Shown here: positions 31,634 through 42,681 of the stretch, in pieces
How the letters are laid out: the number at the start of each line of letters is the position of its first letter
Numbering within the stretch: the first letter of the stretch is position 1
Source: Siculibacillus lacustris
GTDB taxonomy: Bacteria > Pseudomonadota > Alphaproteobacteria > Rhizobiales > Ancalomicrobiaceae
DNA: 64,000 nucleotides
Assembly (NCBI RefSeq): GCF_004328075.1
Contig: NZ_SJFN01000010.1
Span: forward strand, 62,001 to 126,000
Reading direction: 5' to 3'
Notes under the pieces: model-generated
Told to the model about the DNA's origin: nothing
Database searches by the model: none
What the model saw: only the letters and a program-made list of their open reading frames with translations
Position numbers and translations under genes: made by a program

Positions 31634-32734
31634 TCAGCGCCGCGCGGCCGCGACCTCTTCGACCAGATCGGCGAGGCGCTGCACCGCATCGGGGCGGCCC
31701 GCCGCCCGCGCCGCCGCGGCGGCGTCGATCAGTTGCTCGGGGTCGGCCATCGCCTTGGTCAGTTCCTCGGCGAGCCGAGCCGGCGTCAGTTCCGCCTGAC
31801 GGATCGGCCAGGCGCCGCCGGCGGCGGCCAGCACCGCGGCGTTGGCCGCCTGATCCTGGTCGAGCGCGCCGGGCAGCGGCACCAGGATCGACGGCCGGCC
31901 GATCACCGACAATTCGCCGACGCTCGACGCGCCGGAGCGGCAGACCACCAGATGCGCCCCGGCGATCCGCGCCGGCAGATCGATGAAGAACGGCGCCACT
32001 TCGGCCGCCACGCCGATCTGCGCGTAGGCCTCGGTCACCGCCGCGGCGTCTTCGGCGCGGGCCTGCTGCACCACCTGGAGCCGGGCGCGCACGTCCGGCG
32101 CCAACAGCGCCACCGCCGGCGGCACCGCTTCGGAGAAGAACCGCGCCCCTTGGGATCCGCCGAACACCAGAAGCCGGAAAGTGCCGTCGAGGCTCGGCGC
32201 CGCATAGGGCACCCGCGCCGCCGAGATCACCATGTCGCGCACCGGATTGCCGGTGTGCACCGCCTTGGCGCGCAGCGCCGGCCGCATCAGGCCGGTCGCC
32301 GGGAACGACAGGGCGATCCGCGTCACCCGCGCCGCCAGGACCCGGTTGGCCCGGCCCATCACCGCGTTCTGCTCGTGCAGGATGGTGGGGATGCGCGAAA
32401 GCTGCGCGGCGATCAGCGGCGGGAAGGTCGGATAGCCGCCGAAGCCGATCACCACCTGCGGCCGGATGCGGCGGACGAGGCGCAGCGCCTGGATCGTGCC
32501 GCGCACCAGCGCCGTCACGGTGCGGGCGATCGCCAGCGGCCCCCGCCCCTTGAAGGTCGCGGAATCGACGATGTTGATCGCCCGCGCCGGGAAGGCCCGC
32601 CCGTAGCGGTCGGCGCGTTCGTCGGTGGCCAGTTCGACCACATGGCCGCGCCGGCCGAGTTCGGCGGCCAGCGCTTCGGCCGGAAACAGGTGGCCGCCGG
32701 TGCCGCCGGCGGCGATCAGGATGGTGTGGGTCAT
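31634..32734 (-). CDS. murG: Lipid II synthase, N-acetylglucosaminyltransferase MurG
   Basis: The 366-residue GT-B enzyme transfers GlcNAc to lipid I on the inner face of the membrane. The G-loops AAGGTGGHLFPAEALA and FGGSQGARFF, the HEQNAVMGRANR motif and the UDP-binding CRSGASSVGEL are present. It follows ftsW closely (44 bases) and precedes the inserted transporter. Confidence 0.96.
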   Translation of the reverse strand: MTHTILIAAGGTGGHLFPAEALAAELGRRGHVVELATDERADRYGRAFPARAINIVDSATFKGRGPLAIARTVTALVRGTIQALRLVRRIRPQVVIGFGGYPTFPPLIAAQLSRIPTILHEQNAVMGRANRVLAARVTRIALSFPATGLMRPALRAKAVHTGNPVRDMVISAARVPYAAPSLDGTFRLLVFGGSQGARFFSEAVPPAVALLAPDVRARLQVVQQARAEDAAAVTEAYAQIGVAAEVAPFFIDLPARIAGAHLVVCRSGASSVGELSVIGRPSILVPLPGALDQDQAANAAVLAAAGGAWPIRQAELTPARLAEELTKAMADPEQLIDAAAAARAAGRPDAVQRLADLVEEVAAARR

Positions 32735-32777
32735 GGTCGTTCGATTCTTCCGCTGTCGGCGAGGGACCCGTGTCGGG

Positions 32778-33968
32778 TCACTCGGCCGGGGCCGGCTCCC
32801 CCGCCGGCTCGATCTGGATCGGCGCCGAGAACCGCGTCGCCTGCGGCCGCCGACGGGTGAGCGCGATCAGGCAGCCCATCTCGAAGGCGATGGCCAGCAG
32901 CGACGAGCCGCCGTAGGAGATGAACGGCAGCGTCATGCCCTTGGCCGGCATCAGCTGCAGGTTCACCGCCATGTTGATCCCCGACTGGACGCCCACCAGC
33001 ACGACCAGACCGACGATCGCATAGCGGATGAACGGATCCTCCTCGCGGGTCGCATGCGACAGGCCGCGGAACACGATCCAACCGAAGATCCCGGCGAGCA
33101 GGGCGCAGACCAGGAGCCCGAACTCCTCGCCGACCACCGCGAAGATGTAGTCGGTGTGGCTGTCGGGCAGCAGACGCTTGACCGTGCCCTCGCCCGGTCC
33201 GCGGCCGAACCAGCCGCCGTTGAGGAAACTGTCGTGGGCCTGCTGCGCCTGATAGCCGTCGGCGGTCATCGGGCCGCCGTGGCCGCGACCGGCATCGTGG
33301 GCGAGGAAGCGGTTGATGCGGGCATGGACGTGCGGCACGAAGGTATAGGCCGCCCAGCCGCCGCCGACACCGATCCCGCCGAGCCCGAGGATCCACCACA
33401 TCGGCATGCCGGCGACGAAGAACACCGCGCCCCAGGCCGCGCCGGTGAGGATCGTCTGGCCGATGTCCGGCTGGGCGATCAGCAGCGCCTCGACGCCGAT
33501 GAAGCCGAGGATCGCCAGGATGTTGCCGGGCAGGTCGTGGCGGCGCTGCTGTTCGGCGAACAGCCAGGCCGAGAGGATGATGAAGGCCGGCTTGACGAAT
33601 TCCGACGGCTGGATCGAGAAGCCGAGCAGGGTGATCCAGCGCCGCGCGCCCTTGACCTCCTGCCCGAAGAACAGCACCGCGACCAGCAGCACGATCGCGC
33701 CGGCGAACACCACCAGGGCGCTGCGCCGGACCATCCGCGGCGAGAAGAACGACACGGTGAACAGGATCGGCAGGGCCATGACGAAGAACACCGCATGGCG
33801 CTTGACGAAATAGAAGCTGTCGGAGGCGCCGATGCGCTCGGCCACCGCCGGCGACGCGGCGAAGGACAGGACCAGGCCGCCGACCAGCAGGATCAGCGAC
33901 GCCGCCACCAGCGTGCGGTCGACGGTCCACCACCACGACGCGAAGATCGAACGATCGGTGCGATTCAT
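32778..33968 (-). CDS. ftsW: Septal peptidoglycan polymerase FtsW
   Basis: The 396-residue SEDS-family membrane protein has about ten transmembrane helices. Family signatures include GARRWITLLGFSIQPSEFVK, the catalytic-loop region SHTDYIFAVVGEEFG and PAKGMTLPFISYGGSS. With FtsI it polymerises lipid II at the division septum. The start codon overlaps the murD stop as ATGA (33965-33968), so translation is probably coupled. Confidence 0.96.
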   Translation of the reverse strand: MNRTDRSIFASWWWTVDRTLVAASLILLVGGLVLSFAASPAVAERIGASDSFYFVKRHAVFFVMALPILFTVSFFSPRMVRRSALVVFAGAIVLLVAVLFFGQEVKGARRWITLLGFSIQPSEFVKPAFIILSAWLFAEQQRRHDLPGNILAILGFIGVEALLIAQPDIGQTILTGAAWGAVFFVAGMPMWWILGLGGIGVGGGWAAYTFVPHVHARINRFLAHDAGRGHGGPMTADGYQAQQAHDSFLNGGWFGRGPGEGTVKRLLPDSHTDYIFAVVGEEFGLLVCALLAGIFGWIVFRGLSHATREEDPFIRYAIVGLVVLVGVQSGINMAVNLQLMPAKGMTLPFISYGGSSLLAIAFEMGCLIALTRRRPQATRFSAPIQIEPAGEPAPAE

Positions 33969-35368
33969 GTGGCTGCGGCCCCCCCGTCGTCGAGGCCCGG
34001 CAGGGCCGCCACCAGGGCGCGGAAACGATCGCCGCGCTGTTCGAAGTTCTTGAACTGGTCGTAGGACGCGCAGGCCGGCGACAGCAGCACCACCGGCTCC
34101 GCCGCATCGTCCGCGGCCGCAGCCACCGACGCGAGCTCCAGCGCCCGCTCCATCGTCTCGGCGCGCACGAAGTCGACGCGGCCGTCGAGGGTCTTCGCGA
34201 AGGCGTCGGAACTCTCGCCGATCAGATAGGCCCGGGCGATCTTGGGGAAGAAGCCGTCGAGCGCGGCGATGCCGCCGGCCTTGGGCTTGCCGCCGACGAT
34301 CCAGTGGATGCGGTCGAAGCTCGCCAGCGCCTGGGCGGTGGAATCGGCGTTGGTCGCCTTGCTGTCGTTGACGAACAGCACCCGGCCGCGCCGCCCGACC
34401 GTCTCCATGCGATGGGCGAGCCCGGGGAACGAGGCGAGACCGCGGGCGATGGTCGCGGGATCGAGCCCCAGCGCCAGCGCCGCGGCACTCGCCGCCGCGG
34501 CGTTCTGGGCGTTGTGGCGACCGCGCAGGGACCCGATACCGGCGAGATCGGCAATCCGCCGGCGCGTCCCCCCGGTCGCTTCCCAGATCACCCCGCCCTC
34601 GGCATGGACGCCGTCGGCGAGCCGATGCACCGCCGAGATCCGCACCACCTTGTGGCCTTCGCTGGCGATCAGATCGGCGATCGCCGCCGAGGGTTCGTCG
34701 TCGACCCCGACCACCGCGATCCCCGCCGCCTCGATCAGCCGTTCCTTGATCTTGGCATAGGCCGCGAAGGTACCGTGGCGATCGAGATGATCGGGCGACA
34801 GGTTGGTCAGGATGCCGATCGACGGATCGACGCTCGGCGCCAGATCGATCTGGAACGACGAGCACTCGACCACATAGGCGCGCTCCGGCGCGAAGGTCTC
34901 GAGCGACAGCACCGGCCGGCCGATGTTGCCGCCCATCTCCACCGGGCGTCCCGCCGTGGCGATCAGATGGGTCAGCAGCGCCGTGGTGGTCGATTTGCCG
35001 TTGGTGCCGGTGATCGCCACGAAGGGCGACTTGGGCGAGCGGACGTGACGTTCGATGGCGAACAGTTCGATGTCGCCGAGGATCGGCACATGGGCGTTGC
35101 GGGCGAGATCGACGGTCCAATGGGGCTTCGGATGGGTCAGCGGCACCCCCGGCGCCAGGATCAGGGCGTCGAGTTGGCGCCAGTCGAGCTCGTGCAGCTC
35201 GCGCAGTTCCAGCCCCGCCGCCGCCGCGGTGGCGCGCGCGCCCTCGGCGTCGTCCCAGCCGATCACCCGGGCGCCACCGGCGACCAGCGCCGCGGCCGTC
35301 GCCAGCCCCGAGCCGCCGAGCCCGAACAGCGCCACCGTGCGATCCCGAAAGCCTTCCACCGCGATCAT
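33965..35368 (-). CDS. murD: UDP-N-acetylmuramoylalanine--D-glutamate ligase
   Basis: The 467-residue Mur ligase adds D-glutamate. It has the N-terminal motif ALFGLGGSGLATAAAL, the ATP loop GTNGKSTTTALL, the family signature LTNLSPDHLDRHG and the C-terminal stretch LSPACASYDQFKNFEQRG typical of MurD. Only four bases separate it from mraY and it overlaps ftsW at its end, so it is tightly embedded in the operon. Confidence 0.97.
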   Translation of the reverse strand: MIAVEGFRDRTVALFGLGGSGLATAAALVAGGARVIGWDDAEGARATAAAAGLELRELHELDWRQLDALILAPGVPLTHPKPHWTVDLARNAHVPILGDIELFAIERHVRSPKSPFVAITGTNGKSTTTALLTHLIATAGRPVEMGGNIGRPVLSLETFAPERAYVVECSSFQIDLAPSVDPSIGILTNLSPDHLDRHGTFAAYAKIKERLIEAAGIAVVGVDDEPSAAIADLIASEGHKVVRISAVHRLADGVHAEGGVIWEATGGTRRRIADLAGIGSLRGRHNAQNAAAASAAALALGLDPATIARGLASFPGLAHRMETVGRRGRVLFVNDSKATNADSTAQALASFDRIHWIVGGKPKAGGIAALDGFFPKIARAYLIGESSDAFAKTLDGRVDFVRAETMERALELASVAAAADDAAEPVVLLSPACASYDQFKNFEQRGDRFRALVAALPGLDDGGAAAT

Positions 35369-35372
35369 CGTC

Positions 35373-36458
35373 TCACCTCAGCTTCAGCGTCGACAGGCCG
35401 ATCAGCGCCAGCACCACGGCGACGATCCAGAAGCGGATCACCACCTGGGCCTCCTTCCAGCCGAGTTGCTCGAAATGGTGATGGATCGGCGCCATGCGGA
35501 ACACCCGCTTGCCGGTCATCTTGAAGCTCGCCACCTGGATCACCACCGAGGCGGCCTCCAGCACGAACAGGCCGCCGACGATCGCCAGCACGATCTCGTG
35601 CTTGATCGCCACCGCCACCGAGCCGAGCAGCCCGCCGAGCGCCAGCGATCCGGTATCGCCCATGAAGATCGCCGCCGGCGGCGCGTTGAACCACAGGAAG
35701 CCGAGGCCCGCTCCGACCACCGCCCCCAGCACCACCGCCAACTCGCCGGCGCCGGCGACGTGGTTGATGTTGAGATAGGCGGAGTAGTCGACACGGCCGG
35801 TCAGATAGGCGATCGCCGCGAAGGTCGCCGCGGCGATCATCACCGGCACGATCGCCAGTCCGTCGAGCCCGTCGGTGAGGTTCACGGCATTGCCGAAGGA
35901 CACCACCACGAAGGCCCCGAACACCACGAAGGCCCAGCCGAGCTCGAGGAAGAAATCCTTGAAGAACGGGAAGGCCAGCGCCATCGGGTGCGACGAGCGG
36001 CTCGCCCACACCATCACCACCACCGCCAGACCGGCGATGACGAACTCGAAGGCCAGGCGCTGGCGCCCGGAAAAGCCCATGTGGCTCTGCTTGGTGACCT
36101 TGAGATAGTCGTCCCAGAAGCCGATCGCCCCGAAGCCGAGGGTCACCGCCATCACCACCAGCACGTAGACGTTGGACAGATTGGCCCACAGTAGCGTCGA
36201 GACCACCAGCCCCGACAGGATCATCAGCCCGCCCATGGTGGGCGTGCCCTTCTTGGTCAAGAGATGCGAGGCCGGCCCGTCTTCGCGGATCGGCTGGCCC
36301 TTGCCCTGCTTGACCTTCAGCGTGGCGATGATCGCCGGCCCGAACAGGAACACGAACAGAAGGGCGGTGAGGAGCGCGCCGATCGTGCGGAAACTCTGAT
36401 ACCGGAACAGATTGAACAGGATGAACCGGTCGGAGAGTTCGCCCAGGACGTAGAGCAT
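35373..36458 (-). CDS. mraY: Phospho-N-acetylmuramoyl-pentapeptide transferase
   Basis: The 361-residue membrane enzyme makes lipid I from UDP-MurNAc-pentapeptide and undecaprenyl phosphate. Conserved active-site stretches are [22 protein letters not shown] and the histidine loop [14 protein letters not shown]. The size and the ten-helix pattern match the family. The start at ATG 36458 lies 17 bases after murF. Confidence 0.97.
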   Translation of the reverse strand: MLYVLGELSDRFILFNLFRYQSFRTIGALLTALLFVFLFGPAIIATLKVKQGKGQPIREDGPASHLLTKKGTPTMGGLMILSGLVVSTLLWANLSNVYVLVVMAVTLGFGAIGFWDDYLKVTKQSHMGFSGRQRLAFEFVIAGLAVVVMVWASRSSHPMALAFPFFKDFFLELGWAFVVFGAFVVVSFGNAVNLTDGLDGLAIVPVMIAAATFAAIAYLTGRVDYSAYLNINHVAGAGELAVVLGAVVGAGLGFLWFNAPPAAIFMGDTGSLALGGLLGSVAVAIKHEIVLAIVGGLFVLEAASVVIQVASFKMTGKRVFRMAPIHHHFEQLGWKEAQVVIRFWIVAVVLALIGLSTLKLR

Positions 36459-36475
36459 CGGTCGTTCCTTCCTCG

Positions 36476-37906
36476 TCAGAGGTCGTCGCTCTTGGCGCGG
36501 GTGGAGGAATAGCGGGCCTTCAGCGCCTCGACGATCGGCCCCATGCGGCTGCCGAACGAGCCCTTGACCATGATCGCGTCGCCCGGCTGGACCGCGGCGA
36601 GCAGCGTCGCCTCGATCTCCTTGGCGGTGGCGGCATGCGCCCCCTGCATGTCCGGCGGCAACTCGTGCCACAGGGCGTGCATCAGCGGGCCGGCGAGATA
36701 GCAGCGGTCGATCCGCGCCGCGGCGAGCACCCCGGCGAGCTCGGCGTGCAGCCGCTCGCCCCGCGAGCCGAGCTCCAGCATGTCGCCGAGCACCGCGATG
36801 CGCCGCCCCTTGAGGCCGACGTCGGCATGGCCGAGCAGGTCGATCGCCGCCCGCATCGAGGCCGGATTGGCGTTGTAGCTCTCGTCGATCAGCATCGCCT
36901 CGCCGTGGCCGAGGTGCAGCACGTGGCGTTCGCCGCGGCCCTTGGGCGGGGTCATCGCCGCCAGCGCCAGCCCGGCGCGGGCGAGATCGGCGCCGACCAG
37001 CACCACGCAGGACAGCACCGCCAGCGAGTTGCGCACCACGTGGCGGCCCGGCGCGCCGATCTTGTAGGTCAGCGCGTGACCGAGGACGTCGGCCATCACC
37101 GTCGAGGATTCGGCCTGCAGCGACATCTGCACCACATGGGTCTCGCAGGCCGGCGTCCGCCCGAAGCGGACCACCCGGGCGCCGTGCGCGAGCGCCGCCT
37201 CCACCAGAATCGGGGTCTGGTCGATGTCGCCGTCGATCACCGCCGCGCCGCCCGGCTCCAGGCCGTCGAAGATCTCGGCCTTGGCCTCGGCGATGGCGTC
37301 GACGTCGCGGAAGAACTCGAGATGCACCGGCGCCACGGTGGTCACCACCGCGACGTGCGGGCGCACCAGATGGGCGAGCGGAGTGATCTCGCCGGCGTGG
37401 TTCATGCCGATCTCGAAGATCCCGAAGGCGCAGTCGGCCGGCATCCGGGCGAGCGTCAGCGGCACCCCCCAGTGATTGTTGTAGGAGGCGACCGACGCAT
37501 GGGTCTTGCCCTGTTCGGACAGGACGTGGCGCAGCGCTTCCTTGGTCGAGGTCTTGCCGACCGAACCGGTCACCGCGACGATGCGCGCATTCGTCCGGGC
37601 CCGCGCCGCGCGACCGATGGCGCGCAGCGCCTCGAGCACGTCGTCGACCACCAGATAGCGCCCGTCGGCGGGCAGTTCGGCGAGCCGCGCCTCGGCCACC
37701 ACCGCCAGCGCCGCACCGCGCTCCAAGGCCGCCGGCACGAAGTCGTGGCCGTCGCGGCTGTCGCCGAGGATCGCGAAGAAGGCTTCGTCGCTGTCGATGG
37801 TGCGGCTGTCGATCGAAATGCCGTGGACTTCGGCACGGGGACTCCCGACGACGCGGCCGCCGGTGGCGGCGACCAGGGCGTCGAGGGTCCAGAGGGCGGC
37901 GGTCAT
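36476..37906 (-). CDS. murF: UDP-N-acetylmuramoyl-tripeptide--D-alanyl-D-alanine ligase
   Basis: The 476-residue Mur ligase adds the D-Ala-D-Ala dipeptide produced by DdlB. Visible are the ATP loop [24 protein letters not shown], the motif [10 protein letters not shown] and [11 protein letters not shown], all typical of MurF. The start overlaps the murE stop by four bases (37903-37906). Confidence 0.97.
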   Translation of the reverse strand: MTAALWTLDALVAATGGRVVGSPRAEVHGISIDSRTIDSDEAFFAILGDSRDGHDFVPAALERGAALAVVAEARLAELPADGRYLVVDDVLEALRAIGRAARARTNARIVAVTGSVGKTSTKEALRHVLSEQGKTHASVASYNNHWGVPLTLARMPADCAFGIFEIGMNHAGEITPLAHLVRPHVAVVTTVAPVHLEFFRDVDAIAEAKAEIFDGLEPGGAAVIDGDIDQTPILVEAALAHGARVVRFGRTPACETHVVQMSLQAESSTVMADVLGHALTYKIGAPGRHVVRNSLAVLSCVVLVGADLARAGLALAAMTPPKGRGERHVLHLGHGEAMLIDESYNANPASMRAAIDLLGHADVGLKGRRIAVLGDMLELGSRGERLHAELAGVLAAARIDRCYLAGPLMHALWHELPPDMQGAHAATAKEIEATLLAAVQPGDAIMVKGSFGSRMGPIVEALKARYSSTRAKSDDL

Positions 37907-39354
37907 CGGGGCTTGTCCTCGAGGGCGGCGACCACGCAGTCGTGGTCGGAGAAGGGGTGCACCGTCTTGCCGACGATCTGGCCGGTTTCATGACCCTTGC
38001 CGGCGACCATCAACACGTCGTCGGCGCCGAGCATGGCGATCGCCCGGCGGATCGCCTCGCCGCGGTCGCCGATCTCGATCGCCCCGGGGGCCGCCGCCAG
38101 GATGGCGCGACGGATCGTCGCCGGGTCTTCCGAGCGCGGATTGTCGTCGGTGACGATCACCACGTCGGCGGCGCGCGTGGCGATCTCGCCCATCAGCGGC
38201 CGCTTGCCGGGATCGCGATCGCCGCCGCAGCCGAACACCACCACCAGCCGGCCGCGGGTCGAGGGGCGGAGTGCCGCCAGCGCCTTCTCCAGCGCATCGG
38301 GCTTGTGCGAATAGTCGACGAACACCGGCGCCCCGAGGGCGGTGCGGCCGGCGAGGTCGAGCCGTCCCGGCGCGCCCTTGAGATGTTCGAGCGCCGCCAG
38401 CACCGCGCCGGCCGGCGAGCCGGTGGCGATCGCCAGCCCCGCCGCGACCAGGGCGTTGGAGACCTGGAAGGTGCCGATCAGCGGCAGCGCCACTTCGTGG
38501 GCGAGCCCGTCGACGGTGATCCGCAGGCGCTGGACCTGGCCGTCGCGCCGCGCCGCCACCAGCCACAGGCCGGTGCCCTCGCGCCCGACGGTGAAGGGCT
38601 CGCGCCGCGCCGTGACCGCCCGCGCGGCGACCCGCTTGGCGTCGGGCCCGTCGGCGTCGATCACCACCGCGCCGCCCCACGGCACCAGCACTTCGAACAG
38701 CCGCATCTTGGCGTCGAAATAGGCCTCGAGGCTGGGGTGATAGTCGAGATGGTCGCGCGACAGGTTGGTGAAGGCGCCGGCGGCGATTCTGAGCCCGTCG
38801 AGGCGATGCTGGTCGAGCCCGTGCGAGGAGGCCTCGATCGCCACATGGGTGACGCCGTCGGCGGCGAGTGCGGCGAGATCGTGGGCGAGGTCGACCGGAT
38901 CGGGGGTGGTCAGGCTGCCGTAGCGCGCACCCTCCGGACCGATCACCCCGATCGTACCGATCGACGCGGCGCGCAGGCCGACGCGGGTCCAGATCTGGCG
39001 CACGAAGTCGGCGACCGAGGTCTTACCGCTGGTGCCGGTGACCGCGACGATGGTCGCCGGCTGGGTTCCGTAGAAGCGCGAGGCGGCGATCGCCAGGGCG
39101 CGGCGCGGTTCGACGCTGCGCAGCACCGGCACGTCGAGCGTCCCGACCTCGGCGGCGCGGGCGGCGAGCACCGCCACCGCCCCGCGCGCCACCGCGTCGG
39201 CGACGAAGCGGGCGCCGTCGTCGCGGGCGCCGGCCAGCGCCACGAACAGGAAGCCGGGGCCGACCTTGCGGCTGTCGGCGGAGAGCCCGAGAATCTCGGG
39301 ATCGGATCCCGGGGCGGGGTCGACCTGTCCGGCGGTGAGTTCGCTGAGGCGCAT
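37903..39354 (-). CDS. murE: UDP-N-acetylmuramoyl-tripeptide synthetase (meso-DAP adding)
   Basis: The 483-residue Mur ligase adds the third stem residue. The ATP loop is [11 protein letters not shown], and the signature [12 protein letters not shown] is present. DDNPRSEDP carries the DNPR motif that marks specificity for meso-diaminopimelate, as expected for a Gram-negative wall. ATG 39354 is chosen since the frame upstream only shadows ftsI. It starts 50 bases after ftsI. Confidence 0.97.
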   Translation of the reverse strand: MRLSELTAGQVDPAPGSDPEILGLSADSRKVGPGFLFVALAGARDDGARFVADAVARGAVAVLAARAAEVGTLDVPVLRSVEPRRALAIAASRFYGTQPATIVAVTGTSGKTSVADFVRQIWTRVGLRAASIGTIGVIGPEGARYGSLTTPDPVDLAHDLAALAADGVTHVAIEASSHGLDQHRLDGLRIAAGAFTNLSRDHLDYHPSLEAYFDAKMRLFEVLVPWGGAVVIDADGPDAKRVAARAVTARREPFTVGREGTGLWLVAARRDGQVQRLRITVDGLAHEVALPLIGTFQVSNALVAAGLAIATGSPAGAVLAALEHLKGAPGRLDLAGRTALGAPVFVDYSHKPDALEKALAALRPSTRGRLVVVFGCGGDRDPGKRPLMGEIATRAADVVIVTDDNPRSEDPATIRRAILAAAPGAIEIGDRGEAIRRAIAMLGADDVLMVAGKGHETGQIVGKTVHPFSDHDCVVAALEDKPR

Positions 39355-39404
39355 CTGTCCACACCCTTCTGCGTCGGCGGCCGGCGACGGCCGACGCGCG
39401 ACGA

Positions 39405-41129
39405 TCAATTGGAGGCGACCGCCGGTCTCGGCTGGTCGTAGCGCGGCATCACCCCGAGCATCGGCGCGATGCGGCGGATGATGCCGCCCGCCGCCGACGC
39501 CGCGTTGAGGCCGGCGGTGGCCGGTCCCTCGCCGCCGGCTTCCGCCTTCGGCTCGTCCAGCACGGTCAACACCAAGTAGCGCGGATCGTCCATCGGAAAT
39601 GCGGCGAGGAACGAGTTGAACCGCTTTCCGGCGTTGTAATGGCCGTGTTCGATCTTTTCCGCCGTGCCGGTCTTGCCGCCGACCCGGTAGCCCGGAACCG
39701 CCGCCTTCGACCCGGATCCGCCGGTGCCCGAGGTGGCGTTCTGAAGAAACAGATAGCGCATCTTGTCGCTGGTTTCGGGGCGAATCACCTGCACCGCGAG
39801 CCGATCGGCTTCCTCCGGCGTGCGCGGGAAGAAGGTCGGGGGCATCAGACGGCCGCCGTTGATCATCGCCGCACCGGCGATCGCCGTGTGCATCGGCGTC
39901 ACCGAGATGCCGTGGCCGAAGGCCATGGTCGCCGTCGACACGTCCGAGAGGCCCTTGGGCACCAGCGGCGCAGCGACTTCCGGCAGTTCGGTGTCGATCC
40001 GCTTGAGCAATCCCAGCCGTTCGAAGAAGGCGCGTTGCGCCTGCGACCCGACCCTGAGCGCCATCCGCGCCGAACCGTTGTTCGACGAATAGAGGAAGAT
40101 CTCGGTGACCGACAGCGGATGGCCCTTGGAATGGAATTCGCCGATGCGTTGCGAGCCGAACTGCAGCGGCGTGACGTCGAAGGTGTCGGTGAGTTTGACC
40201 TTGCCCGAATCGAGCGCCAACCCCGAATTGAAGGTCTTGAACACCGAGCCCATCTCGTAGACGCCGGCGGTCGCCCGGTTCATGTTCTGCTTCTCGAGCG
40301 CCTGCTCGGGATGGTTCGGATCGAAGTCCGGCACCGAGGTCATCGCCACGACTTCGCCGGTGCGCACGTCGAGGACGATGCCGACCGCCGCCACGGCGCG
40401 GAAGCGGGCCATCGCCTCCAGCATCTCGTCGCGCACCACGTGCTGGACGCGCAGGTCGATCGACAGCCGCCGCGGTTCGATGCCGCGGTCGGGCACGATG
40501 CCGAGATTGCGCAGTTCGACCAGCCCCATGTCCTGGTCGATGGTCTTCTCGATGCCCGAAATGCCCTGATTGTCGACGTTGACGGTGCCGAGCACGTGAC
40601 CGGCGGTGGCGCCGCCCGGATAGAAGCGCCGGTTCTCGTCCATGAAGCCGATGCCGGGGATCCCCAGGCGAAAGATCTTGGCGCGCTGTTCGGGCTTCAG
40701 CTCGCGCCGCAGCCAGACGAAGCCGGTCTTGCTGGCGAGCTTGCGCCGCACGCTGTCGTCGCCGCGCATCTCCGGGATCACCGAGGCCAGCGCCTCGACC
40801 GCCTCGTCGACGTCGAGGATGCGCTTGGGCTCGGCATAGAGCGACGACGACTTGACGTCGGTGGCCAGCACCTCGCCGTTGCGGTCGACGATGTCGGGCC
40901 GCGCCGTCGAGATCTGGGCGCGGGCGCTGTCGAGCGCCGCGGTATGGTCGTCGCTGGCCATGCCGAGACCGATCAGCCGCAGCACGATCGCCGCATAGAT
41001 CCCGGCGAAGCCGAGCCCGGCGACCAGGATGCGCCCGCGCGACTCCGACTGGGTGCGGGCCGCCCGCACCTCCGGATGTTCCGCGCCGGTCCGCTCTTCC
41101 GGGGCCCCGTCGATCGTCGCCGTCGTCAT
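39405..41129 (-). CDS. ftsI: Peptidoglycan transpeptidase FtsI (PBP3)
   Basis: The 574-residue class B penicillin-binding protein has a short cytoplasmic start, one membrane anchor (about 33-55), a pedestal domain and a transpeptidase domain. The catalytic motifs are all intact: S295-x-x-K298 in GSVFKTF, SSN at 348-350, and KTGT at 486-489. It cross-links septal peptidoglycan with FtsW. The start overlaps the ftsL stop as ATGA (41126-41129). Confidence 0.97.
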   Translation of the reverse strand: MTTATIDGAPEERTGAEHPEVRAARTQSESRGRILVAGLGFAGIYAAIVLRLIGLGMASDDHTAALDSARAQISTARPDIVDRNGEVLATDVKSSSLYAEPKRILDVDEAVEALASVIPEMRGDDSVRRKLASKTGFVWLRRELKPEQRAKIFRLGIPGIGFMDENRRFYPGGATAGHVLGTVNVDNQGISGIEKTIDQDMGLVELRNLGIVPDRGIEPRRLSIDLRVQHVVRDEMLEAMARFRAVAAVGIVLDVRTGEVVAMTSVPDFDPNHPEQALEKQNMNRATAGVYEMGSVFKTFNSGLALDSGKVKLTDTFDVTPLQFGSQRIGEFHSKGHPLSVTEIFLYSSNNGSARMALRVGSQAQRAFFERLGLLKRIDTELPEVAAPLVPKGLSDVSTATMAFGHGISVTPMHTAIAGAAMINGGRLMPPTFFPRTPEEADRLAVQVIRPETSDKMRYLFLQNATSGTGGSGSKAAVPGYRVGGKTGTAEKIEHGHYNAGKRFNSFLAAFPMDDPRYLVLTVLDEPKAEAGGEGPATAGLNAASAAGGIIRRIAPMLGVMPRYDQPRPAVASN

Positions 41130-41671
41130 CGCACCACCTTGACCTGGGGCGCGTCGCCCGTCGGAACGATCGTTCGCGGCACCAGTTGCATCGGCGCCGC
41201 GGGATTGGCGACCGTCGTCGCCGGCTTGCTCGACCCCACCCCGGCACCTGCGCCGGGGCTGCGGGTCGGCGGCAGCCGGTCGACCAGCTTACCGATCGAT
41301 CCGGTGCGTTCGATCGGCTTGTCGGGCTGGGCCAGCCGGATCGAGCCGCGCGCCGCCGGTTGGGCGCTGTCGGCCGGCGGCATCACCGGCTTGAACGGAA
41401 TGTCGTCGATGGTGCCGATCTGGGTCGGATCGAGCGGATCGAGCTCGAGATAGCTGCGATAGCGGGTCGCCAGGTCCTGCAGGCGCTTGGGCTGATTGAG
41501 CAGGCTCCACTCGGCCTTGAGCGTCGCGGTGGCGTCGCGCTCGGCCTCGATCTTGCGCGTGATCCGGCTGAGCTTGGCGGTCGCCCGCTCCGCCTCGTAC
41601 TTGAAGTCGTAGACCACGCCGGCCCCGACCAACATGGTGGCGACGAGCAGGATGTTGATGGTGCGCAGCAT
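41126..41671 (-). CDS. ftsL: Cell division protein FtsL
   Basis: The 181-residue bitopic protein has a membrane helix at about residues 5-22, a coiled coil (YEAERATAKLSRITRKIEAE) and the FtsL-like stretch LKAEWSLLNQPKRLQDLATR. It then has a Pro/Ser-rich periplasmic tail of about 85 residues, longer than in enteric FtsL but common in Rhizobiales. It helps recruit and activate FtsWI. The start shares one base with the rsmH stop (TGATG). Confidence 0.9.
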   Translation of the reverse strand: MLRTINILLVATMLVGAGVVYDFKYEAERATAKLSRITRKIEAERDATATLKAEWSLLNQPKRLQDLATRYRSYLELDPLDPTQIGTIDDIPFKPVMPPADSAQPAARGSIRLAQPDKPIERTGSIGKLVDRLPPTRSPGAGAGVGSSKPATTVANPAAPMQLVPRTIVPTGDAPQVKVVR

Positions 41672-42681
41672 CACCGCCCTCCCCGCTTCATCGGATCGAC
41701 CCGCGGCAGCCCGAGGGCGGCGGCATCGACGTCGCGGGCCGGGGCCGCGGTGCGTCGACCGGCCCGCAACTTGGCCGAGCGGGCGCGCGGATTGTCGGCG
41801 ATCTCGCCTTCGCTCGCCGCCTCCGCCCCGTCCGAGGCCGCCTCGAAGGTCGCCGGCGCCACCGTGACCCGCGGCGCATGGCGCGAGCCACCGGCCTCGC
41901 TGCGGCAGCGATCGGCGAAGAAGCGCTTGACGATGCGGTCCTCGAGCGAATGGAAGGTCACCACCACCAGCCGCCCGCCGGGCTTCAGCGCCCGTTCGGC
42001 GGCGGCCAGCGCCCGCACCAACTCGCCGAGCTCGTCGTTGACGTGGATGCGCAGCGCCTGGAACACCCGCGTCGCCGGATGGATCTCGTGGGGCTTGGCC
42101 CAGATCACCGTCTGGACCACCTCGACCAACTGCCCGGTGGTGACGAAGGGGGCCTTCGCCCGCGCTTCGACGATGGCGCGCGCCACCGATCCGGCGCGCT
42201 TCTCCTCGCCGTAGACCCGGAAGATATGGGCGAGCGTGCCGACGTCGGCGGTGTTGACCACATCCGCCGCGGTCTCGCCGGCAATCGCCATGCGCATGTC
42301 GAGCGGCCCGTCGGCGCGGAACGAGAAGCCGCGCTCGGCGCGGTCGAGCTGCATCGACGACACGCCGATGTCGAGCACCACCCCGTCGACGGCGTCGAGG
42401 CCGAGGGAGGCGAGATGCTCGTCGAGGTCGCCGAAGGCGCCTTCGACCAGCCGCAGCCGTCCGTCCGCCGCCGCGACCATCGCCGCGCCGGCGGCGATCG
42501 CCGTCGGATCGCGATCGATCGCCACGACCTCGGCGCCGCTCGCCAGGATCGCCGACGTATAGCCGCCCGCCCCGAAGGTGCCGTCGACCAGCACCTCGCC
42601 GGCGCGCGGCGCGAGATGCGCCAGGACTTCGTCGAGCATCACCGGCCGATGGGGCCGGTCCGTCGCGTCCGCTTCGGTCAT
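41671..42681 (-). CDS. rsmH: 16S rRNA (cytosine-1402-N4)-methyltransferase
   Basis: The 336-residue enzyme (also called MraW) methylates C1402 of 16S rRNA. It shows [13 protein letters not shown], the AdoMet motif [15 protein letters not shown] and family signatures [14 protein letters not shown] and [14 protein letters not shown]. It starts at ATG 42681, overlapping the mraZ stop by four bases, and is the second gene of the dcw operon as in most bacteria. Confidence 0.97.
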   Translation of the reverse strand: MTEADATDRPHRPVMLDEVLAHLAPRAGEVLVDGTFGAGGYTSAILASGAEVVAIDRDPTAIAAGAAMVAAADGRLRLVEGAFGDLDEHLASLGLDAVDGVVLDIGVSSMQLDRAERGFSFRADGPLDMRMAIAGETAADVVNTADVGTLAHIFRVYGEEKRAGSVARAIVEARAKAPFVTTGQLVEVVQTVIWAKPHEIHPATRVFQALRIHVNDELGELVRALAAAERALKPGGRLVVVTFHSLEDRIVKRFFADRCRSEAGGSRHAPRVTVAPATFEAASDGAEAASEGEIADNPRARSAKLRAGRRTAAPARDVDAAALGLPRVDPMKRGGR